Source: Isoetes taiwanensis (lineage: Eukaryota; Streptophyta; Lycopodiopsida; Isoetales; Isoetaceae). From it: DNA of 64,000 nucleotides. Under the pieces are notes generated by a model. That model searched no databases. It worked only from the letters and a program-made list of their open reading frames with translations, and was not told the DNA's origin. Shown here piece by piece: positions 19,677 to 29,127 of the stretch. Every line of letters begins with the position of its first letter. Positions within the stretch are counted from its first letter, which is position 1. The position numbers and the translations under genes were made by a program. The stretch spans positions 27,716-91,715 of the forward strand of contig JAJEKV010000785.1 of NCBI GenBank assembly GCA_021234155.1. Direction: 5' to 3'.

Positions 19677-22622
19677 CTATAAGCATGCGTCCGGACGCAT
19701 GCTTTTGCTACCCACCAGCATACTTTCACCCAATGACGAATGTGGTGATTGTGGTGATTGTGGTGACAGTGATGAATGTGGTGCGTGTGATGACTGTGGT
19801 GACTGTAATGGATGTGGTGGATGTGATGATTGTGATGAATTTGGTGCATGTGGTGACTGTAATGACTGTGGTGGATATGGACTGATCTGATTTACCTCAT
19901 CCTCCAGAATGTGCGCATGCCACCAAGCTTCTTCTACTTGTATAATGGGCTGATTTTCGTTTGCCCCATCCATGCTTGATGTCAAAATCAGCATCTCTAC
20001 TTGATCTAGATCAATATCTTGCTGAAATAAAGTGTCATCAATGGGTCTTTGAATGGACTCCTCCTTCATGTTTACAAGAGTCTCTTGTAACTCACCTTCA
20101 CCAATACTTTCAAGTCTTTGGATATACTTATCTGCAACTTGCTGCTGTAAATGACATATTTCTGAAATTTGGGTACCTTTTAACCACTTGTACAAAGTCT
20201 TATCTTCCCTGTCACCCACTTCCAAGACATGAAAACAACTAAGACCTTGCTGCCCTGACACCATAGCATTCTCTTTGCTGATTTCTAACTGCGGGCTGCT
20301 CAAAGAAGGATTGCAAAGAAAGGTACCTTTTGCTGATTTCAGAGGATGATCTATAGTAACCTTGTGTTCCCCTTGAAAGATGTTCATTTCACGCTTCCTC
20401 CATGAAGTCTCAGCTTGTACGGCATCTAGCCATGTACGACTCAGCAACAAAGTATAAGTTTCAGCATGCACACTCTCTGGAAATTTCAAAACCATGAAAT
20501 CCAAGATTGCTTCCACCTCATAAACCTTGCATAACACATTTCTTATGACTCCCATAGGCTGCACCTTCATTTGATTAAATGCTTTGAGCATCATAGTTGT
20601 CGGTTCCATCATTTTCAATCCAACTTGAAGCATTATGTGGTAAGGCATTACATTCACTCCATTGCCGGTATCTATGTTGGCCTCTTTGATTAGATATCCA
20701 TTAATACTCACATCACAAACAAATGGCCCAGGATCCTTGGATTGCCGGGCTGCTGGCTCCATTCTCCTTTTGTCGGTATCATTTGATATGATTTGTTGGA
20801 CTGAAATTTCTGATTTTGTTCTTCCCCCTAACTCTTGCAACAACTTTGGAGAATAATGCATCAATTGCTCAAGAGTAATTGTAACTTTAGTGGCCAAAAC
20901 TTGGCTGATCACATCATCTTCATTTTGAATTTCCTCATCCACCATAGGAGGCATCACTATGGGCTGATTTTCTTCTATAGACTGAAACTGTTCTGTGGGC
21001 ATCACATTGAATTGCTTCTTAGGTGGTGACACCTTCAAAGCTTGTTCCTTCAAAGCCTTTGGAAAAGAGGTCTTAGTCTTCTCCGCAATTGGCACTACTC
21101 TTGGTTCTTGAACCACCTTTTGTGATCTTGTAACTGCATTTACTTCTCCAATCTCTTCTTTTTGCTGAAATGGGTCATGCTCCACCTCAACAAATCCACA
21201 ATTTACTACTGATTTTGCCTTCTCTTGCTTCTTAAGCTCCTCAATAAGAGCCTTAACTTGAGGATTATCAATGTATTTTGCATCTTGAATGCGAACATCA
21301 TTATTAGGAAGAGGTACTGATTCAAACACTTGCTGCTTTGGTGGATACTTATTGGTTGCCCATTCTGGTTTTCCATAGATTTTCCAACAAGTAGTCTCAT
21401 CATGCTTGAATTTATCACATAACTTGCAATATAAATGAGCCTTACTTGGATACCATCCCTGTTTTGGTTGCACCATTGGTGTGGAACCCATTGGAACTTG
21501 TTGGGCAATTGGAGCGTGTGGCATCATTGGAACTTGTGGTATGATAGGTGCTGCCTGCATTGGTTGAATAGAAATAGATGGTGCTTGTTGCATAACAGCA
21601 AATACCGGATTGGCCCTCTCAAAGAATCTCTTCTCCCTACATTCTTGATCATTATGGCCTTTGATTTGGCATCTTGAGCAGAATTTCAGCAATCTACATG
21701 TAGTATCAGAATGCCCAATAGACCCACAATACTCACAAGTAATAAACTGCACCTCCCTTGGCTTCTCACCAATTGTAAGCTTAGAAATCTTGGCTGCAAT
21801 ATCCTCTGTTTTATGCTCTGGAGCAGCAACCTCATGAATATATCCCAACTTATCTTCAGCCTTGAGTGCATACTTTTGTGCCTCTAACAATGTTGTAGGC
21901 TGTTTAGCCTTCACCTTATGAGCAATAGCTCGTTTCAGCCCCTTCACATACCATTGGATATCCATTTCATCACTCCTTGCAATCTTCCAATGAACCACGG
22001 CTTTGAGAACCGCAATGTACCTCTGATTATACTTTCTAATTGATTCATCTTCCTTTTGTGTAAAATTGGTCCACCTTTCCATAGTCTTATCCTTACCATG
22101 GACTTCCTGATAATTAGCAATGAATGCTTCCTTTAATTCCTGATATGTCATGGTATCTGGCTGGGTTTGTGCCCATTCCTCCACTGAATCTTGCAAAGAA
22201 CTATGAAACCAAAGCAAGTAATCAACAGCCGGTAACTTACATTGCTGGCAATACCTCTCAAACTTCACAATATGCTTCAAAGGATCCCGATCCACTAGAT
22301 CATCAAACTTTGGAATCCCCATTGTCTGAAAACCCCATACCATAGGTGGTAATACAGCCATCTCTGCCTCTTCTTGGGTTTCTTGAAATTGGAAAAACGA
22401 AATTGAATCTCCCTTCAACTTGAAAAACGAAATTGGATTACCTTCTAGATCAGTAAATGGAATCAAAACCTCCTGGATCTGAGAATTAGACCCCAGATCT
22501 GCTCCCAAATCTAAAAACGAAATTGAATCTTGATGCAATTTTGAGCCCAAAGATTGACTAACTGGTCCCCTTCTTGTTACGATGGAGCTTGGTGGGATCT
22601 CCTTCTTACCTCTCTTGGGCAT
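19677..22622 (-). CDS. Retrotransposon gag-protease polyprotein, 981 aa, no RT
   Basis: An intact ORF for the structural and protease part of an LTR retrotransposon. Residues about 90-255 match the retrotransposon gag fold (FERYCQQCKL, VEEWAQTQP, IRKYNQRY). Three CCHC zinc knuckles follow: C296-C309 (CEYCGSIGHSDTTC), C315-C328 (CSRCQIKGHNDQEC) and C399-C412 (CKLCDKFKHDETTC). The aspartic protease motif is at 651-653 (NIDTGNGVNVM). About 330 residues follow, rich in Gln/Glu and ending in a repeat-encoded Ser/Pro/His tail. There is no reverse transcriptase, RNase H or integrase in this frame or directly downstream. The element is thus non-autonomous, or its pol was lost. The start ATG at 22622 follows probable leader sequence. 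An uninterrupted frame of this length among decayed repeats suggests a young insertion. Confidence 0.9.
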   Translation of the reverse strand: MPKRGKKEIPPSSIVTRRGPVSQSLGSKLHQDSISFLDLGADLGSNSQIQEVLIPFTDLEGNPISFFKLKGDSISFFQFQETQEEAEMAVLPPMVWGFQTMGIPKFDDLVDRDPLKHIVKFERYCQQCKLPAVDYLLWFHSSLQDSVEEWAQTQPDTMTYQELKEAFIANYQEVHGKDKTMERWTNFTQKEDESIRKYNQRYIAVLKAVVHWKIARSDEMDIQWYVKGLKRAIAHKVKAKQPTTLLEAQKYALKAEDKLGYIHEVAAPEHKTEDIAAKISKLTIGEKPREVQFITCEYCGSIGHSDTTCRLLKFCSRCQIKGHNDQECREKRFFERANPVFAVMQQAPSISIQPMQAAPIIPQVPMMPHAPIAQQVPMGSTPMVQPKQGWYPSKAHLYCKLCDKFKHDETTCWKIYGKPEWATNKYPPKQQVFESVPLPNNDVRIQDAKYIDNPQVKALIEELKKQEKAKSVVNCGFVEVEHDPFQQKEEIGEVNAVTRSQKVVQEPRVVPIAEKTKTSFPKALKEQALKVSPPKKQFNVMPTEQFQSIEENQPIVMPPMVDEEIQNEDDVISQVLATKVTITLEQLMHYSPKLLQELGGRTKSEISVQQIISNDTDKRRMEPAARQSKDPGPFVCDVSINGYLIKEANIDTGNGVNVMPYHIMLQVGLKMMEPTTMMLKAFNQMKVQPMGVIRNVLCKVYEVEAILDFMVLKFPESVHAETYTLLLSRTWLDAVQAETSWRKREMNIFQGEHKVTIDHPLKSAKGTFLCNPSLSSPQLEISKENAMVSGQQGLSCFHVLEVGDREDKTLYKWLKGTQISEICHLQQQVADKYIQRLESIGEGELQETLVNMKEESIQRPIDDTLFQQDIDLDQVEMLILTSSMDGANENQPIIQVEEAWWHAHILEDEVNQISPYPPQSLQSPHAPNSSQSSHPPHPLQSPQSSHAPHSSLSPQSPQSPHSSLGESMLVGSKSMRPDACL
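19681..19704. repeat. Perfect 24-bp palindrome
   Basis: AAGCATGCGTCC is followed immediately by its exact reverse complement GGACGCATGCTT. It overlaps the last codons of the minus-strand gag-protease ORF. Without a loop it could extrude as a cruciform or bind a dimeric protein. No second copy was seen. Confidence 0.9.
19733..19876. repeat. GTGGTGATTGTG-type minisatellite in the gag-protease ORF tail
   Basis: Short units of 9-12 bp (GTGGTGATT, GTGATGACT, GTGACTGTAATG) repeat over about 140 bp. In the minus-strand ORF they encode a Ser/Pro/His-rich tail (SPQSPQSPHSSL-like). A related GTGGTGAGTGGTGACAAA array sits at 23073-23153, at the truncated end of another minus-strand ORF. Confidence 0.85.
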
Positions 22623-23030
22623 AAAACTATGCTCCCCTTGTCAAATTCTACCCCACAAATCAATTACGGCAAAATTCCCTTCACACAAGAAATTGCTCAT
22701 TTCCCAATGGTGCCATTCTTTACCGACGAACACCAATACCAATGGTAACAACTCCTTTTTCAATGGAAATTCTTGCCGATCAATGGTCTGTCGAGCACCG
22801 TGGTAGCCAAATTGTTAAAGCTTGAACTCTAACCTTGCAAGAAGGATGAAAAACCCAACAATCCAAGCTCAATCTAACAGAACAAGGCAATGCACAATAC
22901 AAAGAATCATCATCTCCATAGCTAGATCAAACAAAACACTCTCTCCAATACACCGTCCCTCTCTGTTCTTCTTTTTGCTCAGATAATACAGTGGTGATAA
23001 TGGCCCCATAATGCATACGTGCAAAAATCC

Positions 23031-23042
23031 TGCACGCGTGCA
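23031..23042. repeat. 12-bp perfect palindrome TGCACGCGTGCA
   Basis: Self-complementary word just upstream (plus sense) of the 23073-23153 minisatellite. It resembles in position the 24-bp palindrome beside the other GTGGTGA-type minisatellite at 19.7 kb. Confidence 0.7.
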
Positions 23043-23057
23043 TGCGCGTATATCACT

Positions 23058-23294
23058 CTATATACGGTATATGATGAGTGTGGTGAGTGGTGACAAATGT
23101 GGTGAGTGGTGACAAGTGTGGTGAGTGGTGACGAATGTGGTGAGTGGTGACCACCCCAACAGTTCAGCAACCTCTCGACTTTGGCCGGTTAGGGCTTCTC
23201 CGAAAGTTGGTGCAGTGAAATTTGTCGACTCGAAAAGGGCCGGATCTCTTGGAGCGGATGTTTGAAGCTGAGGAAATCTTTGTGTAGTGGCCAT
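23058..23294 (-). CDS. Small unrecognised ORF, 3' half replaced by minisatellite
   Basis: Starts with MATTQRFPQLQTSAPRD and stays convincing in codon use for about 48 residues (to EVAELLGW). The minisatellite at 23073-23153 then supplies a Thr/His/Ser-rich tail. A leader-like, pyrimidine-rich stretch and an ATAAATAT box at about 23590-23605 (minus sense) lie upstream. I recognise no family. It may be an element-encoded protein or a captured gene 5' end. Confidence 0.3.
   Translation of the reverse strand: MATTQRFPQLQTSAPRDPALFESTNFTAPTFGEALTGQSREVAELLGWSPLTTFVTTHHTCHHSPHLSPLTTLIIYRI
23073..23153. repeat. 18-bp minisatellite GTGGTGAGTGGTGACAAA
   Basis: Four near-perfect units differing at the last few bases (ACAAAT, ACAAGT, ACGAAT, ACCACC). 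The array truncates the minus-strand small ORF that starts at 23294 after about 48 codons. Confidence 0.85.
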
Positions 23295-23789
23295 TGGGAA
23301 GTGCTTCGGAACGGGTTTGTGAAGAATGGTGCTTAAGAGGCCGGAGGACGAAGAGCGAAAAGCAAAGGCAAAGACAGACGAAAAGGTTTTAGGGCGCGCA
23401 AGTGTTGACGAAGGGGCGTGATGAAGATGAAACAGCAGCCGTGGATGTTGCCAGGTGGCAGTAGATCCAAGGGAGACGATTGAGATACAAAAATTTGGCT
23501 AAGTCCCTAAACAGTTAAGGGAAAAGCGATGAACGGTGGAGATGAGTCGTGAAATGACAAGGTGATGTGACAGGTGGCAAAGGTACCCATATTTATGACT
23601 GGCGGGCGAGAAAGGAAGGAATGTCATTTAATGCCGGCAACTCGAGGCGGGATATCATAAAAAGGAAATATCAGAAGGTACCATGGCTAGATATGCGGCG
23701 TGAGAAAGGATGCTGGAATTAGAAAGAGCCTTGCATTGCCAACAAATTTTCTGATTGGTCCACGTCGACCTGGATCCCATCGGTTTGGC

Positions 23790-23796
23790 TATATAA
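23790..23796 (+). promoter_or_regulatory. TATA box TATATAA upstream of a small plus-strand ORF
   Basis: A canonical TATATAA lies 31 bp before the end of the CACCCG leader and 37 bp before the ATG at 23827, in GC-richer sequence. It would place a start site at roughly 23820, giving a very short leader. It points away from the minus-strand retroelement genes. Confidence 0.5.
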
Positions 23797-23826
23797 GACG
23801 AGCAGTGGGTGAAGCTGAGACACCCG

Positions 23827-24096
23827 ATGGCGAACATGAGCATGGCAGCTGCTGGACTGAATGAAGACTACACAATGCCCACCAATTGTCAAGAGTGGAT
23901 TACCTGTAAGATGAATTGTCTGGACCTGTGGAAATGCCACAACCGTGGCATTCCAATGGACGGCTGGTGCCGTGGGATGGCTGAGCATCCCGACCCTCTG
24001 ACCAATGCCATGGAGGTGGTGGTGCATTTGCGCTGGGATCCAGAGCAGAACTACTACCACATCCTCCGCATCACCACTGCTCCCAACCCAGAGTAG
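23827..24096 (+). CDS. Unrecognised Cys/Trp/Met-rich small protein, 89 aa, antisense to the retroelement
   Basis: ATG at 23827 in good context (CCCGATGGCG), stop TAG at 24094-24096. The frame opens 18 bases earlier at 23809, but the TATA position favours 23827. The peptide is rich in Met, Cys and Trp with spaced cysteines (WITCKMNCLDLWKC, then GWC) that might bind metal, followed by VVVHLRWDPEQNYYHILRI, which looks like a beta hairpin. It strongly prefers C or G at third positions, unlike the flanks, which supports real coding. It sits between the integrase end and the gag start, on the opposite strand. Known plant gypsy elements sometimes carry antisense ORFs in this position; whether this is one is inference. 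Confidence 0.5.
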   Translation: MANMSMAAAGLNEDYTMPTNCQEWITCKMNCLDLWKCHNRGIPMDGWCRGMAEHPDPLTNAMEVVVHLRWDPEQNYYHILRITTAPNPE

Positions 24097-24233
24097 ACGG
24101 TTTAAAAATTAGGATTTGGTAGATAGGGCACTAGCCCGTTTTTGTAAATAGGGCTCTGCCCATAGTGGAAATAGATGGGCTCTGCCCTCATTTTGTAAAA
24201 ATTTTCACCTCTATAATATAAATATGCGGCTTT

Positions 24234-24983
24234 TTAGTCACTATCTGTTGTGTCTGTGTCTGGAACTGCCTCTGGTGCATGACTGTCGATTTCTGCTGTA
24301 TGAAATGGTTTGAGGCGAAAGCCATTAACCAATGTAGGTAATGGAGTGCCATCTAACTCTGCGAGCTTGAAAACACTGGGTTGAACCACTTGAACAATTT
24401 GATAAGGACCAAGCCATCTGAATTTTAACTTGCCTGGAAAATTCTTGTAATGGGAATCATACAGCAAAACTAAATCACCTTCTTGAAAAGTTTTTATTCT
24501 CAAATGTTTGTCATGTAAGGTTTTTCGCAACTGTTGTCCATGCAGAACCCGAATATATGCATCTCGCCTGAGTTCATCCAACTGTTCAAGTTGGTAAACT
24601 CGTTCTTGAAGAGCTGCAGGTGGATTATGAGTGGTAGCAAGGTGGAACCGAAGTGTTGGAAGAACATACTCAGAAGGCATCAATGCTTCTTGACCATAAA
24701 CCAACTTAAAAGGAGTGTGACCAGTAGCAATCTTGAAACAACAATTGTAAGCCCAAAGAACAGTAGGTAGCTTGGTTTGCCAGTCCGTGCATGAAGCATC
24801 ACAAATTTTCTTGAGAATAGTGACGAGAGTCTTGTTGGTGCTTTCAGCCAAACCATTCCCTTGAGGATAGTAAGGTGTGCTTTTGCGATGATGTATCAGC
24901 AGATAATCCGTCAGCTCCTTGATAGTATGATTGACAAAGTGGACACCTCGATCACAATGCAGATTGAGATTGGGCAAATCCAA
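24234..24983 (-). pseudogene. Ty3/gypsy integrase, C-terminal two thirds
   Basis: The frame encodes the second catalytic Asp (LHCDRGVHFVNHT), the catalytic Glu region (YYPQGNGLAESTNK), WAYNCCFKIATGHTPFKLVY and the C-terminal barrel (FRWLGPYQIVQV). It stops with TAA at 24234-24236. The N-terminal zinc region and first Asp are missing: sequence upstream of 24983 is unrelated, so the element is truncated there. The order integrase then gag on the same strand means these are not one normal element. Either two elements share an LTR, or a rearrangement joined them. Confidence 0.85.
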
Positions 24984-26319
24984 AGGTCAAATTATAGAGA
25001 CATTCATTTCAGTGACAGATAAACAGGATTTACAAGCCACAGACACCTTCACTTTGGCTGGCTGAGCTATTGTGGACGATACCCTGTCAGTTTTCGCATA
25101 TAATATCAATCGGTAAGATAAGATGTCCGCGTTCCAGGCAAACAACAAAACAAGTGTATATTATATTTCGCATGTGGTTCACTTGCAATTTGTTCATTAT
25201 TTGTATGTGTTTCATGGCTCCATTCTTGAATAAGGATCTCTTTTAGCCAGCGATGTAGACAATACCTATTGCCCAACATCTACTTGATGACGTTTAGTTG
25301 ACACATTACAGAGCCAAATGTGGATCTACATGGATTTAAATGGATTTAATAAAACTAGACTTCTTTTGGTTTTGCCACCTTTAGTTATGGAACTTCAACT
25401 AATGTTTGAAGCTATTTCCCATTTGTTTTGGACAAAGATTAGGTAATATGTATAAAAATGTAGTATATAATTTTATAAAATTCATTACTAAGAGAAACAC
25501 TACGTGGGCACATTGTCCAACTACATAATAGTTATCATTAATGAACATATATTGGTAATATCGTTCTTCCCTTTGTGCAACATTACATCTCACCAAAGGC
25601 ATAAATACAACACCCCATGTTTGTTGCACACAACTACGAAAGCATTTCGAATATCCAGACTGTACGGTCCAAACCATGATTTTGTTTCGAATATCCAGAC
25701 TGCACGATCCACACCATGATCGACACACCAATCCGCCTAACTTACTTAATGAATGAAAAACAGAATCCTATATTAATAAGAATTGTAAAATCCATTGGAT
25801 GTAGTGTTGCATCAGCATCGTATTCGTGTCCTTCTTTCGCATTGATCTATGCTTCTGGGGACGAAGGAGTAACGCTGTCTTTTAAAAAAGTCCTGGATAT
25901 AGCACTAGCAGAGAGCAAATCTGCTATGGTGCTACCACTGGGAAGTCGGCTAGGGCTCTCCGATAATACCCTGAAAGTCTAAATCAAAAGCAAAAGAGTT
26001 CTGACATAAAATTCGGAAAAAAATACGGCACACGAGAAATGCAAGCCTCATTTCCGAACAGCACACGACCAACGAAATCTCCGTGTCATTTTTTGGAGCC
26101 TTATTCAATTTCGATAGCCATCGATTTGAAAAAGTTGAGATCTAACAGCGTAAATTTAGCCACATTGGATTTTGACGGCATGGAATTGACACGTGGATAG
26201 TCTAGAATTGCAGAAAAGGTTGTAGGCCAGATAAGGTTGGTGTGCTAAAAATAAAACATTATAAACTTAGATGACGTGGCCGTGACGTGGAGGCCACGTA
26301 TTGTACGTAATCCCAGCTG
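24984..26319. other. Intergenic, no gene supported
   Basis: AT-rich non-coding DNA. A 36-bp element is duplicated in tandem at about 25646-25722 (TTTCGAATATCCAGACTG, then CGATCCA or CGGTCCA, then AACCATGAT or CACCATGAT). Short ORFs here lack coding character. Confidence 0.6.
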
Positions 26320-26475
26320 GCATATATTATGCACGAGAAAATCTCCTCCTTGAATGTTCTGAAAAATAATTCTTGGCGGCGCCGCCAGCAACCGCCACTG
26401 CTGGCGGTGCCGCCGGATTTTCCCATTATTTTTCACAAAATCCTCGTGGAGATTTTCCCTTATACACAACGTGTC
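26320..26475. mobile_element. Fold-back MITE-like element upstream of the ZIFL-like gene
   Basis: Two arms pair as imperfect inverted repeats. GAGAAAATCTCC (about 26335) faces GGAGATTTTCCC (about 26448), CTGAAAAATAAT (about 26358) faces ATTATTTTTCAC (about 26424), and at the centre CGGCGCCGCCAGCA faces TGCTGGCGGTGCCG around an 8-base loop (26376-26415). The structure is short, non-coding and strongly self-complementary, as in MITEs. The ends and any target duplication are not certain. Confidence 0.6.
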
Positions 26476-26870
26476 TAACATGAAAGGTGGCAAAAATGTC
26501 TTACGAATGCCTTTTGGGAAACAAGGCAGTTGGTACATTTATCTATTAAGTACCTCTCGCATTCATGCATGATGGAGCATTGCCCTATTCGGATTCCGAT
26601 CGTATGCTGAGCAGCTTTTATGGAATGTTTACGTTTCATGGAATTATAGCATGTGCAGTATGCCTGCTGCATGTTCATCATATTGGTCCAGGAATGAGTA
26701 AAGTGAAGGAGAACTTATGTGGCTTGGAGATGTTTGCTGTTGATCCAGGTCTCTTTTCTTCTTTATGTTCCTACTTTATTCTTTGTTGTCTGTGCTTATA
26801 GCTTGCTTACATGCTTTTATCCCCCCTTGACTGATATTTTCATTCTTTGCAGGAGAATCCACTCTTCAGA

Positions 26871-29127
26871 ATGCTTAACTGTAAATTTAAAGGGAAGGAA
26901 ACAGTGGTAAATTCAGGAATAAAAAAAGCTGTGCCCCAAAAGCAGCCTACTCCCCTTCCAAGGTAAAAGCTATTTCTCATTTGTTTAAATCTTTCTTTAA
27001 CTCTTAGCTAATATTATGCATATTCTCATCCACAGATGGGAGTTGTTTCTTATTTGGTATGGCTGCTTGCTCATTGTCTTGATTCTTTCTTTGATACAGC
27101 AAAATGTTCATTTTCTTCATTCTTGTGTTGTCTTATGTATGAAGGGTAATTCATGCAAGCCAGGGTTTCCAGACTACGATGCTTTTTCCAATGGTAAGAG
27201 CTTACAAATACTTTGGATTGGAGGAATATTTAAGTCTCATACCTGAGTCTATTCTGCAGCTTGTATTTATGGTTGAACATTATAAAGTTGGAGGTCGAGG
27301 GCAGGTTTCAGTTGGGCAGTACTCAGGAATTTTGGTCGGTTAGTTAACCATATGCTCTATCACCTTATGTTTACATTGTTGCTGTTTGTTATCTGATTAG
27401 TTGCGTCTATCAGGCGTCCCTGTTTCCACTTGCACAATTCTGCACTTCAGTTCTGTGGGGAGCAATTTCAGATAGAACTGGCAGAAAGGTAAGCTTCACT
27501 ACTTATTTCATAAATAGTGATAAATGTTAAATTGTATAAGAACTGGTTGTTACAGATTGAAATTGTCTCTCACCAACACCCTTTATTTTACATTTGACAT
27601 GCCAGCCATGGTTAGCATTTGGAAATGCTGTTTCTGCTACATCTTCTCTGCTTCTAGGAACATGTAGAACATATTCTGCTGCCTGCACGATCCGTTTCCT
27701 TGGCGGGCTCTTGAATGGAACTCTTACAATGACAAAATCTATGGTTGGAGAACTATGTGATGGGTAAACGTTTAATGTAGTTCCTTATTTTTCAATGGAA
27801 TTCCTACACAGAATAGTATTGTGAACTTTGGCATATACCCTAACTAAGGTAGTCATCTTTACATTCCTCTCTGATTTTACCATATTTTTCTTGCAACAGA
27901 TCCAATCAAGCAAAAGGTTTTGGAATTTTGAATTTAGCATGGGGTATTGGATCAATGGCAGGTCCAGTGATTTCAGGTCTTTTAGCACAACCATGCGCTC
28001 AATACAAAATACAGAAATGTCCACGTTTTCTAGTAGACTATCCATTCTTGTTGCCTTGTATTGCTGCAACAATTTGTTCGTGCAGTGCTATCCTTGCTGC
28101 ATTATCTTTAGAAGAGACAAGTGTAAGAAAGCTAAGCTACAAGAAGTTACCAACCAGCTTGGCTGAATTGGATGACAATCTGCCAAATGAAACGTGCATG
28201 AATGACCTATTATCACCAGCAGATAATCATGAAGAGGATACTGGAAACAGTTCTTGTTCAAGAACATTGGATCTTAGACCACCTCTAAGCCAAAGTGAAT
28301 TGAAAAGAGAAATACAAGAAGCTAAGGGTATTGTAACATTGGAATTAGAGCAATTTGTATCACAAAATTTGTCTCAAAGCAATGATCCTGAGCTTTCCAA
28401 ATCTATACTGAGAGACAAAGACGTGCTACTTTCATCTCTGTGCTATTCACTTACTGCACTTATATTTATAATTGCAGGTGAGACAGAGTTCTCCATTTTC
28501 CTTGATGTCTAGACATGCATTTTGTTTGATACATAGTCTTGATATGATGCAGATGAACTTTTTCCAATATTTGGAGCGGCTTCAAAAAGTGTGGGAGGGC
28601 TGGAATTTCACTCCTCAGCTATAGGCCTCATTCTGGGAGTTGGAGGAGTGGTGCTTTTTCTGTACACATTCTTAGCATATCCAAGAGTTGCCAAGAGAAT
28701 AGGGCCTTTATACTGCTTTAGAGATGGAGTGGCTCTGTCGGTGCCGCTATGGATCATGTTTCCAATATCTTCAATTATTCCAGGCAAACCCAAGTTGCAG
28801 GTGAGTTTTTTACTGCTAGTCATGGCCATAAAGAGCATGATAGCCTGCACTACCTTCACTGGAGTGCTGATTCTTGTGAGCAACTCAGCCAGCCCTGCTA
28901 ACATGGGGGCTGTTACAGGACTTAGTCACAGTTTTGCAAGTTTCTTTAGAGCAGTTGGACCAGCATTTGGTGGCTTTATGTGGACCTATGCTACTCGCCT
29001 TGCCTTTCCTTTCCACCAGTTTGTAGCTTGGTGTTTTGTCTCTGCTCTGTCCTTGCTTACCATTGGAATCTCGTTTTTGTTGCCACCTTCTTTAACACAA
29101 CCTAAAGGTTGCTTGGAAGGGTGCTAA
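26871..29127 (+). CDS. ZIFL-like major facilitator transporter (spliced)
   Basis: Encodes a 12-helix proton-coupled transporter related to ZINC INDUCED FACILITATOR-LIKE proteins, which move small chelators or ions across vacuolar or plasma membranes. Exons supported by GT-AG borders and phase: 26871-26962 (start MLNCKFKGK, ends QPTPLP), one around 27100-27193, 27260-27334 (VFMVEHYKVGG), 27414-27488 (MFS motif GAISDRTGRK), 27606-27763 (RFLGGLLNG), 27900-28477 (AWGIGSMAGPVISGLLAQP plus the acidic loop between helices 6 and 7), and 28553-29127 (helices 7-12, LFPIFGAASKSVGGL to the stop). The stop TAA at 29125 overlaps an AATAAA polyadenylation signal (29126-29131). The helix 1 exon is unclear: its best frame (MFIFFILVLSYV, then GFQTTMLFPM) contains a TGA at 27140-27142, so the gene may be damaged or the sequence wrong there. 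The rest is intact. Confidence 0.85.

Larger units (their letters stand above)
22623..24233 (-). other. Probable LTR/leader region between integrase and gag
   Basis: On the minus strand this lies after an integrase end (24234) and before a gag start (22622), the position of an LTR plus leader. A primer-binding-like TGGCTACCACGGTG occurs on the minus strand at about 22792-22805, a few bases after a TTTAACA end, consistent with an LTR 3' terminus near 22813. The opposite LTR end could not be fixed. It contains two small ORFs, divergent TATA-like boxes and a short minisatellite. LTR identity is inference from position. Confidence 0.4.

Noticed and set aside
19564-19890. Asp/Cys/Gly-rich plus-strand ORF (DECGDCGDCGD)
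   Set aside because: Product of the GTGGTGATT minisatellite read on the other strand of the gag-protease tail.
26565-26801. Additional N-terminal exon of the ZIFL-like gene
   Set aside because: Its frame cannot be joined to the next exon at the available splice sites without a stop; the ATG at 26871 gives a family-like start.
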